A stretch of 64,000 nt of DNA from positions 17,440,001 to 17,504,000 of the forward strand of contig NC_089994.1 in assembly GCF_036417845.1 (NCBI RefSeq), given 5' to 3'. Origin of the DNA: Apteryx mantelli (lineage: Eukaryota > Chordata > Aves > Apterygiformes > Apterygidae). Below are positions 49,278 to 59,700 of the stretch, one piece after another (the first letter of the stretch is position 1; each line of letters starts with the position of its first letter). Under the pieces are notes generated by a model that saw nothing but the letters and a program-made list of their open reading frames with translations, did not search any database and was not told where the DNA came from. The position numbers were made by a program, and so were the translations under genes.

Positions 49278-50506
49278 ATCTGGGAGAGAGTTGGCACATC
49301 TCTGAATGTCAGGACTGCCGCACTCTCTCTGCTCCATGGTCTGGGCTTGTGGTGGAGAAGCTGCTCTTTGCCTGGGGGAGCAGAGAGCCCCTCATCCCTG
49401 CCATCTCTCCTTCTATCCCACTGCTCCTTCCCTTAACATGATCCCCACATTGCCAACCGTTGCTGTGATTGCATGTTGTGAAGGCCAGTGGAGGAGTTGT
49501 GCTGCCTGTGGAGGAAAGATAATGCAGTGAAACATTAAACAGCTGTGCAGTCCTGGCTTGGGAGTGTCACAATGCTCGTGAGTTGGGCAAGGGCAAGGGC
49601 AAGCCTTCCCCATGCCAGCTGGCACTGCAGAGACCGGGGCTCTTACCAGCACGGACAGCAGCAGTGACGCCTTTGGGGGAGTTGCAAGGCTGACGTTATG
49701 ACAGCTGAAAAGGCGTCTTGGCTAATTGTGCCGCTTCCCACGCAGGGAGGCGACAGACTTGCACGCTGGTCCCAAAGGCTGCCCATCTCTGCAGTTCTCC
49801 GGGGAGATCGTCTCTGGGGGAGCGGAGCGGAGCTCAGGTTCCCTCCAGAGCGAGTGTGGTGTGTCTGGCCCATGCACAGGACACGCAGCTGCGCACCCAG
49901 CAGCTGGCAGTGGTGCCTGGCAAAGAGCCAGGACTGGCTATCAGGGGAAGCCAGCACTAGGTTATGGGGAGTTAGAAGGATATAACATGTCCCATCCTCT
50001 TCCAGCAGGCAGAGAGTGCCATGACCAAAGCAGCAGCTCCAGCAATAGCTGTATGGGCCATGGATCAGGCTAACCAGGTAAGCAGACGCATGCACCCAAC
50101 ATCTGATCCTACTCTGGCCCAAATAAAGCAGTAGCAACATGTGCAGACCTCCATTCTGGGGCCTCCTCTGCATCAGGAATGAGGCATTGCAATCTGGGGG
50201 CCCACAAGCGTGGGGGGAGTGATTTGTCCTGTCTGTTGTGGGATCAGAACATGACACTGTTTCCGGGGGAGGACATTTCTCCAGCACTGTGTTCCTGGCA
50301 TACAAAAAGGGCTGGGGCATCTGCTGCCAGGTTTCCCTGGTCCTGCAGTCCCTTACTTGCCCTGCGTGTGTTCTGATCTTATTCTCATGCAGGTCTCTGG
50401 AGCAGAGCATCTTGGCGGTGCTGACCCCCAGCATGGTGCTTCGCTTGAGGCTGGGCCCCACATCTGCCTGAAGGTCCCACGCGCTTCACAGGGCAGCGCT
50501 CACTAA
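49278..50506 (+). pseudogene. ACAD10: Remnant acyl-CoA dehydrogenase exons of ACAD10
   Basis: Three exon-like pieces in the expected order resemble the human ACAD10 dehydrogenase domain. From 49278, after a CTCAG acceptor, IWERVGTSLN lines up with LCELMGTSLY, and the resemblance then stops. 50009-50077 (23 codons, flanked by CAG and GTAAGC) ends AMTKAAAPAIAVWAMDQANQ, which aligns without gaps to the human [20 protein letters not shown] with 9 of 20 identities. 50393-50506, after a CAG acceptor and in phase with the previous piece, begins VSGAEHLGG against human AFGAAGLSS and reaches a stop at 50504-50506, about nine codons short. Signature blocks such as FAMTEP, GHKWWITG and FADGPDEVH were not found anywhere in 47.9-53.6 kb. 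The matches are weak one by one; order, phase and splice sites support them together. Missing exons or an assembly gap are alternatives. Confidence 0.5.
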
Positions 50507-53399
50507 ACTGGGACTGAGCTGCTAGCCACGGCACTGGGCAGACATGAGGCTAGAGCCACCACTCTGGCATGGGAGAGGTCGTGCTAACTGCAGCCTGGGA
50601 GCTTCTGAATTTCAATGGTGTTTGCTGTTATCCGGTATCTGGTTTCAGTGCCGTTATTGCCAGGCTCATTAATGGTGGGGCAGAATCCATCCCTGGACCA
50701 AGAGGCTGCAGTCATTCAACACCAGCCTTGCAAGGGGGAGAGCAGATCAGGAATGACAAGGTTAGGATGCAAGTCTTGATTTTGAGGGCAAAGAGAGTGG
50801 AGCAAGGCATCTCTTCTCACTCAGCCCAACACCTCCAGCAATCTGCAACTGCTGGAAAGGCTCTGGTCAGCAGCAGGAGTCAAATCAGGCCATTGGGGGC
50901 TCTGGCTTCAGGGGAGGCTCTGAAGCTGAGGCAGTGCCTGACTCCCTGGAGCTGGAAGGAACTCAGAAGACCCCCACGGCCCCATGACTGCAGTGGATAT
51001 CTCTGGGTTTTGTTGGGGACCAGGGACGATGTGGACCAGATCAACACAGGCTTTCAGTGCTTCGCTGAGACCAGCAGCAGGAACAGAATCATGGGCATGA
51101 TTGTGGTGATTCCTGGGCTCTTTATTTGTAATCTGGTATTAATGCAATATTAAAGCGAGGGACCCACTTCCTTGAGTTCGCTTGGTATAGTGACAAGTTC
51201 AACTCTTCAGTATTTTATGCCCCTTTTGCTCCCATTGGAAACGTTGTGTCAGGACAGTGGGATGTGCAGCTTACTGCTTCCCTAACCGCCAAGTATCTGT
51301 CTGGGCCTGGCCTGTCTGACAGGTTCCCAGCACTGACTTGTATCGCAACGCTGGAGCTGGCGCTGGTTCCTCCAGCTCAGAAGGTCTGTCAGCCTTGCAG
51401 CCCGTTTCCACAAGGCCAGATCCATCAGCTGCCCAGGGTGGGCACTGGGTCCCTGCTCTTTTGGGGTACTAGGGGTGCTACAGAGGTGCCCCCGGATGGC
51501 TGTGCTGGGTACTCAACGCAGTGACCGAGTGACCAGAGGGCTGGAGGGAAGTCCTGTGACCTGACCTCTGTTGATGGTTTCTCACAGGCTCCAGAGTGAA
51601 ATTCAACCCCCTCCCAGGCATTTGGCTCTGCTATGGAAGGGGGGAGGCAGCCTCTGAGCCTGTGCTCTGCCAACACAGCCAGTTTGGATCATTTCCTAGC
51701 AGGCACCTGGCTTTGTACCTCCCACCATCTCGTCTTTCAGGCAGGCTCTATTCCAGCCAGCTGTTGCAGGGCTGAGAGTTTGAGACTGGGAGCTGGGTCT
51801 GCCATGAAAGCGTTTGCTCCATTGCATGTGGTTTTAATGTTGCTGGGTTTGTCTGCTAACCCCCAGGAAAGGGAATAGATCTGCTCAAGAGGAGCAAAGG
51901 CATTAACACGGGGCTAATGCCCTGGGTCACCAGTTGTCCATCCAAGTATCGGCAGAAAACACATGAAGGACAGCATACGGGAGCTCAGCTCTGAACGAGA
52001 TGTGACTGCAGCTCAGCTCTTCGATCTGTCCTGTGGATAAGCAGCCTGACCCAGTCCCTCTGGGAGGCCCACAGTGCGCACAGGCACATCTCTTCAGGGC
52101 TACAAGTATAACAGGTCTTTCCAGCATATCCCAAAAGTGGTTAAATGCATGCAGGTCTGTAATGGGAGAGAGAACATGTTGGAACAAGCGGGTCTCATGA
52201 GTGGCCACCTCGTAAAGGGCTGCAGTCCAGGACCCACTGCCTGCGGCACAAATGGGAATCACATACCCTTCAGGAGATATGGGTGACCACGGACGAGAGA
52301 GGTTGAGATCCCTGCACAAGAAGATTTCTCTTCAGCTGACTTAGAAAATGTGCAGCCTAAACTGAGCCCTGCTGGACAACCTTGAGCAATTGCTTCATCT
52401 CACTGGGCTTCACAGTTCCTACCTGCAAAATAGGGCAGATGATACTCTCCTCCTGAATTAAATGCCTGGAGACCTTGCAGATGCGGGAGTTACATGTTAC
52501 CACCAAGACTTCCAGCAACCTGGGTCTTTCAGGACAGCGGGTTAAACTATTTTTGAATTGAAAAAATGTACAATTTTTCTGTCCCCTTTAATAAATCAGA
52601 GCCACCAACCCCCAGTTACCCCTCACAGACCCCTCAGCAGCGGTCCTAAAGGAGTCAAAGAAATGCTGTCAGAAGGTAATTACCACAAGTTTATTTTGGA
52701 CGTTAAATATTTTTTCAGCCTTTTTGGTCTGTGGTTTCCTTAGCGATGACAATGATAATTTTAAAATATCCCTTGTTCACTGTCACATGTTAGACATGCT
52801 GAAGTTGTGGAGGACATCTTAAGCAAGCAAGCAGAAAAGGCCTTTAGCCGCTGTTGGGAGGATTTTGCAAAGCCCCTAATTTGCATGCACCAAATAGAGT
52901 TCCTGTTGTTAGGGCAGTTTGCTGGCTTTATTTCACTTCCCCTACACACAGAAGTTTCCTTTCTCGATTCTGTGTGCATGTTAATAGCAGCAAGTTTGGG
53001 TAGCCAGGGATCCCAGGGCTGTTTATTACATAAGCCAACCAAGCTGTCACACCTTCTCCGTAAAATTAACTGAAGCAATAGCGATGTTTCTGGTCTCCCT
53101 CTGCCTTTATTTCCTCGGTGACTACACAAAGTTCCCCGCTTGGGGAGCCCAGGCAGCGCCCGCGCCAGACACCCGTGGGTTATTGCCAGCACACACATGT
53201 CCTGGCGGTGTTGTCCTGGGCGTGCCGTGGATGCAGCTCTCGGCTCTGCCCTGATCTCCGGCCCAAGCCGGGCTCCTGCCCCGCACGGGACTGGGCCCAA
53301 ACCTCCCAGAGGTTTCACCTTGCGGCATCGCTCCCCAGCCAGCGCCCGCTGGATTAGGGAGCTGAAGCGGCTCCACGCGTGGGCACGGCTGTCCCGTGG
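50507..53399. other. ACAD10-ALDH2 intergenic region
   Basis: Contains a plus-strand open frame of 194 codons (50569-51153) with no recognised domain. Its stop codon overlaps an ATTAAA (51149-51154) that could serve ACAD10 polyadenylation. It also holds a MIR-like fragment near 52380-52465 and an AATAAA at about 52590. Nothing else recognised. Confidence 0.5.
52378..52468 (+). repeat. MIR-like SINE fragment
   Basis: CCTTGAGCAATTGCTTCATC, TGGGCTTCACAGTTCC, CTGCAAAATAGGGCAGATGA and a later GAATTAAATG follow the MIR core and 3' region in plus orientation over about 90 bp. Confidence 0.65.
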
Positions 53400-53724
53400 G
53401 CACTGAGCCCCGCCGGCCCGGGGGCTGCGCTGGGCTGTGCCAAGCCGAGCTGTACCGTGCTGAGCCCAGCCGCGCCGAGCCCAGCCGAGCTGTGCCCAAC
53501 TGAGCTGAGCCCGACTCAACCAAGCTGAGCTTGACCCAGCCAAGCCAAGCTCAATCGAGCCGAGCGGTGCCAAGCTGAGCCGAGCCGAGCCGAGCTGAAC
53601 CGCACCGCTGTGAGCCGAGCAGCGGCTGCCGCGCCGCCCCGCGGGGAGGAGCCGCCGCCGCCGCCGCCGCCGAGCCGGGGGAGTCGCCCGCCGCCGCCGC
53701 CGCCGCGGCCCGGCGCAGCGCAGC
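53400..53724 (+). promoter_or_regulatory. ALDH2: ALDH2 CpG-island promoter and 5' UTR
   Basis: GC-rich, TATA-less sequence immediately upstream of the ALDH2 start codon. The island continues through exon 1 into intron 1 (to about 54080). It contains the pentamer-periodic array at 53440-53620 and two CCG-triplet runs at about 53651-53672 and 53688-53705, which probably lie in the 5' UTR. The exact transcription start is not determined. Confidence 0.75.
53440..53620. repeat. Imperfect GAGCC/GAGCT pentamer array
   Basis: Over about 180 bp, GAGCC, GAGCT, AAGCC and CAGCC words recur with a dominant 5-bp spacing, for example GAGCCGAGCCGAGCCGAGCT at about 53577-53596. It is a degenerate tandem repeat directly upstream of ALDH2. 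The opposite strand is rich in AGCTC/GGCTC words. Confidence 0.8.
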
Positions 53725-56700
53725 ATGTTGCGGGCGGCGGTGCGCGGTGCCCGGCTCTGCCGCGGCCCGGCCCGGCTCAGCGCGCCGCTCTCGGCCGCCG
53801 CCGCCTCCCCCATCCCCGCGCCCAACCCGCGGCCCGAGGTCGCCTGCACCAAGGTAGGGCCGCGCCGCGCCGGCGCCGGGAGCGGCGGTGGTTTGCTCCG
53901 AAGCGAGCCCTTGCGCGGGGATAAGGGGGCAAGGAGGCTCTGCAGCTCGGCCGGAGCCTGGTGCGCTGCCCGGGCGGCGGCGGAGGGCCGGGGGCTGCGA
54001 GCCCCAGGCCGCTGCCGGACGCCCGAGGTGGGCACCCGGGAAGCCTGAGCGGGGCGGCCCGGTGGGCCCCCGCGGTGGCCGGAGCGTTTCGGCCCAAAGC
54101 CTCATGTTGCAGGAACTTCCCGCTGGAAAAATGATTCTGGGTGCAGCAGCCAGCCTGAGGTAGCTAGTTGTGTGAGCTGAGACGATCGGCTCGATTCTGA
54201 ATATTGCCCAACCGCTGCCATCAGTGCAAACGAATAAAGAGCAAAAACTATGTGAGCCGTAGGGCACGGGGACGGAGGGAAACCTACTTTGCTTGACTCT
54301 GGTTATCCGCAGAGATTAGATTGTTCTCTCCTTGCACGGCTGTCCCGGGGAAAGCGCAGTTTGATCATCTGCGTGACGTCCGGTGGAGAGCTAGCGCTCC
54401 ATTTCCAAACTGCTGAGCCACTCCTTCCCAGTGCCATTTCGAGGAAATCAGCGGTTGGCTGAGTGATCAGCGAGAGCAGGCTAATTCTCGGCAAGCTCCA
54501 CGATCTTTGCACTGACCCTGTTGGCTTCTTTCGGGCCCAATGTGTGGAAAAGTTCACTCTTTTTGAGAAGGAAAGCAGGTGGATGAAAAGCTAGTGCCTG
54601 GCCTCTGATTCTGTTTCAGGGCAAAGTAATGTTAGGCACATTGCATAAAATTGGCTAATAAGAGAAATGCTGCAAAAGCTCTAATACCGTGTATAAAATC
54701 AACTGCATTATGAAGCATTTTTATGCCCTTCAGTCTCCTGAGCATCCCTGTGCAGCTCCAGCTAGACATTCACATCTTGGAAGGACCTCCTGAAATGGGA
54801 ACCACTTCCAGTTCCCTTGCTGTTTGCTGAGCTGTGACTTCTTTTTATTACTTCATGGCTTTGTCTTTTGTCTTGTACTAGACTAAAATATCTCCTTCGT
54901 ATTGGGGCACAGTTTTGGAGTCGTTAGGCATGGAGTCTCTCTAGTTAAACAACCGGTTAAGATGCCCTCAAACAAATAAAGCACTTACTCATTCCACCTA
55001 GGTCTGGCTCGAAGGCTTAATGCTGCTTTGCTTTTTGTATTACAGATCTTTATAAATAATGAATGGCATGATGCAGTCAGTAAGAAAACCTTCCCTTCTG
55101 TCAATCCAGCAACAGGAGAAGTTATCTGCCAGGTTGCTGAAGGTGATAAGGTAAATGTTGTCTTGATGAGATCAGGGTCTGGTTTTAGTGTAAGCAGGGA
55201 TGGCAGAGCTACTTAGGTGAGAGATTAGTTAGCATGTTCTTCTACAAAGTGCCATGTAATCAAGTGTCTGACCTATAAAAAAACCATGTCCAATGCTGCA
55301 TTTGTTTTTCCCTGCCTACTGGTTTCCAGAAAACACTCTGCCTTTGCTTCTTACCAGTGGTAAGAACTGCAACTCCGCTATACTTTGCAGTACTGGTGTG
55401 GTGGGAATTCCCTCTTGGCTTTGCCACAGGCAGGCTAACGGAAAGGCATCGGAGCCAGGACTGGAAAGGGTGGAGAGGAATAGGTGGGTGTGAAGTGGAG
55501 CCTGTGTCTGGAGATTTGGGAGCAAGCGTGGATGGAAGTTGCTGGGCCAGGCAGGGATGAACACGGACACCTTTGCGGCCAGCGGATGCTGTGCCAGGGT
55601 GTGTGAACCCGAGTCACGGTGGAGAGGAAACAGAAGGACAGGATTCACCTGAACTTATGTTGTCCACACTTAGTGGGAGACCGTCCACAGCCCAAGGAAA
55701 TGAAAAAAAGAGAGAGAGAGTGGGGAGTAGATTTTCCCTGTATCTTATCCAAGGCCCTTTGGGGGATCTGTGGCAGAGCTGAGGTTTTTTTCCCAGCAGC
55801 CGTGGGCTCCTGCTACTCTCTGGAAACTTGTCCCTGTTCCCTAGGGGAGCAGAGAGTGAAGGAAATCCTTTGTTGTTTGTTTGGCCATGGGAGACTGGTT
55901 TGTTTTAGTGAGAGCCATTGCAACAAGCCAGAACAGTGAACCCACTAGAAACAAGTTAATGCCGTGACAGAACAAAATGATGGATTAGAAATATTTGATC
56001 AAGTAAAAAAAATCTTTAGACTGTCTGTTGGTGAAATCAAAGAAATCCTGCAATAGTATCAAAGCAGACCTCTGCAGCTTTTGCCTTGCCTTGTTCTAGG
56101 ATACAAATATTAACCCAGCAGATGGTATTGTGGAAATAACTTGACGATGTTTGCACTCCACATAGCTAACATGGAGCGTAAGCGCACGCGGTGGTGGTGG
56201 TTGCGCAGCTGCTGCACCCATTTGTGTCACTGCGCCTTCAGCCTGCTCTTGCCCCGTGGATGCAGCCTGGGCGCGAGAGCCGCGGCCGGGCCGGCGGGCA
56301 GCGTTGGTGCGCAGGCTGTGCCGCTGCGCAGCGCTGCCCAAGCTGGTGCTCTTGGGGCAAGTGCTCCAGGTGCCGCAGCCCGTGACCTCTCCGGGTCCGG
56401 GAGCAATGCGTGTCTTGCAATGGGTCAGCCGCCAGCAAAGCTGCAAGTTCTTACCCTGGAAAAGGCTGGTGCCAGCATCCAGTTGTGCCATCAGGCTGGA
56501 GGCTGTTGAGTCCAGGGAGGGCTTCAGCTGTCTTTTGACAGACAAGTTTTTTTGATTATTTTTTAATCTGTGACATTACCGACAACTCCCAGCTTTTAGC
56601 TTAGTCTGCCTACTGGCCTCTGTGGCCAGTCTGCTGCAGAAATCTTGAAGTGGCCAGGAGAGCGGTGTTGCTGGCTGGTTTTGCAGGTTACCCTGTTGCT

Positions 56701-59700
56701 GCTGGTTGGGAGCTTGGAGGTGTGGGTCAGTTTGCACCGCTCTCTCTTGCTCCCGTTGCCCTCTGGCTGGCCAGGTTGACCAAAGTGAGCAGGGTCCTTT
56801 CTGCCTAGCTGCTAACTCCTCGTGTACGTGTGGGGGTTGGCTACTCTTTTCTCACCCTCCTTGTCTGGACTCCTCTACAGGCAGATGTGGACAAGGCTGT
56901 AAAGGCAGCCAAGGCAGCTTTCCAGCTGGGCTCGCCTTGGAGAAGGATGGATGCTTCTCACCGGGGGAAGCTGCTGAATCGCCTTGCTGACCTGATTGAG
57001 AGAGACCGGGCTTACCTGGCGGTGCGTATCGCACTCGGTGGCTATGCTCTGCTGCAATCCCTAGCTTTGGGTGGGGGGAGGCAGAGACGGGTGGTTTGCT
57101 TCTGCGGGGGGGTTTGGGGATTTCTAGCCACAGCGTACATGAGCAGAGGCCGTGGAAGATAAGGTCATACATCAGGGAACACTGTGTGCCCTTGGCTGTC
57201 AGCATCAAAAGATGCTTGAAGTAGGAAGGGAGAAGGCAGATCTTCTCACTTGTATGCAGACTGTCATAGGTCTTTGGGGTGTGAAAACACCTGGAGATTT
57301 TCAGAAGTTGACTGGATGAGGCCCTGAGCAACCTGATCTGCCTTTGAAATTGGCTCTGCTTTAGCAGGAGGTTGGACTAATTGATATGCAGCAATCCCTT
57401 CCAATCGAAATCTTTCTGCAATTCTAAATGAGAATGTGTCCTACAACTAAATCACTTCTTCCCGCCTAAAGAACAGACCCAGCCAGTGCTATCATTCACT
57501 ACTAGTTTGGTTCAGTTTGAAAACTTCCTCCTGTATCATTAGAGACCAAGGGTTCATATACTGTGCCCCAGGAAAGGAGAGAGAGCATCTGTTTAATCTG
57601 TCCTATTTCTCAAATAAGGCAGCTCCAAGCTTTTTCAGAGGGCTACAAAGGATGGGGAAGTATTTTTGGGAAGCTGAAAGTCAGCACAAAGGCCAACATG
57701 CAGAACTGATCCAAAGATCAAACCAAGGTTTGGATCTAAGCCTGTACGCATGACTTTCCTTTCCCCACCTCCTCTTCAAGCAATCTCACTGTCTTTTGTA
57801 GGCGCTGGAAACTCTGGATAATGGCAAACCGTACTCTGTTGCCTACTTGGTGGATTTGGACATGGTAGTCAAATGTCTCAGGTAGGCATTGAGGCCACAC
57901 CGACTGCCCAGTAACACTTCATTCCCTGAGCTTGTGTTCTGCTGGCCTACAGCAGTTGAACATCTGCACACGCGGAAAACAGATGCCCCTGATTCAAGCG
58001 CTGCGGCTGACAGGACTGCATGCGATCTCTCGCTTGTATTTGGCCCACAGCAGGGTAAAATCTGCCCCTGAGCCAGCAGCTCTTAATGGGTTTAAACCTG
58101 TGCAATCAAGGTCCTTCACGGGGGGCTCCGGAATGGGCCTGCCTGGAGGTGAACACATCACTGAAAGATGTTGATGTGACTTAAATCTCTGCTTGTAGGT
58201 CCCCAAGAGATATTAAAGATCACACCAAAATATGGCAGGTCACACTGTGGTCTGACTGGACCCAGTTTGTGGTGGGGTTGGGTAGGAATTATCAAAAACA
58301 TTCATTCATTTCACTGGATGCTCCTGCCTGCTCCCTAAGGTATGTGTGCTTCTCTCTCGCTATATATAGGGCCTGTACAAATGGCGGTGATCTGTGTCAC
58401 CCCACAGCGTGACAGAATGTATGTTATGCAAGGCACTGCCAAATGCAAGGGACAAATGTTTGTATTTACTGTCTGTTCTTAAAATCACCTGCTTGGGAAA
58501 CATTTGTATTAGTATGTATTTTAAGAAGTGACTGAAAAAGCGAGGGAAGCAAATAGCTGAAGGAAATCTCTCTTATTTTCTGATGGCAGGAGACTTGTTA
58601 TTCTGAATTCAGTGACTAAAATGTTGCTGTTGCCAGATATTTTGCAGGCTGGTCTGATAAATTCCATGGAAAAACCATCCCTTTAGATGGAGATTTCTTC
58701 TGTTACACAAGACACGAGCCAGTGGGAGTCTGTGGACAGATAATCCCAGTGAGTAAAATGTATTGGTAGTTCCTGCAGTATTTCAGGAATTCAGTGTTGC
58801 CATAAAGGGCTGTCTTAAAATGCAAGATATTATCCATTGCTAAGTACTGCTTCCTTCCTGGGAAAGCAAGTTAGGCTTGCACCAGCTGGAAGGGCTGTGA
58901 CTTTGCTCTGGCAGCACAGAACTAACTTGTTGATTTTGTGGGCTATCTGTGAGGTTTTTTTTTTTTTTTATTTGTGTGCAAAAAAGTAGAATTTAAACAT
59001 CTTTGTAGGAGTTATCCTGCTACCACAAACATCTTAAATCCTGCAGTTTGGTGATCAAATCATTAGCAGGAATCATAGTTAAATTTTAAATTACTACTTA
59101 AATGAGCATTTAGCGTTAAAAACAAAATTCGGCATGATGAGGAAATAAAGAACTAGCATGGAAAACTCAGCTGTATGTGCCTGATCTTATTTCCGTGAAA
59201 GTAAAAGCGTAGCAAGGTGGTTTGTTAACAACAAAGCCACATTATATAATGATCCATGGATAGTATTACCTGTTTATAGGAGTACCCAGATTCTGGTTAT
59301 TGTGTACTGTATTTGCATGTTTTTATATTTGTATTAAGCAAGAGTTGAATGTAAATGCCTCACTTTGGAATCTACACCTATCTGTGAGCCCTACTCTGTC
59401 ACTATAAACAGGCTTTCTTTCAAAACAGTTCAAAAGATCAGAACAGCATTTAGTGGCTGAACTGACAGTGAAAGTTAATTCCAGAAAAGTCGGGGTTTTG
59501 AGGTGTCATGGAGAGACCTCAGCCTTCAGATTACAGTTTTCCTGGACAAACAGAAGGCAGTGCTTGAAAAGGAACCAAACGTGCTGAAGAACAGCTAGGG
59601 AAGGATCAAAGACTGGTTCCGTAGGTGCTGCAGCAGATTTGAATGAAGCTCACTGGTTTCTTACTGATTAACTGAAAACCTGCAAGTTCAGACCAGCAAA

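Noticed and set aside
52761-54035. 424-codon minus-strand open frame antisense to ALDH2 exon 1
   Set aside because: Its middle is translated GAGCY repeat (Ser/Leu/Gly/Ala/Arg periodicity) and the rest is CpG-island DNA. It has no domain and no splice structure.
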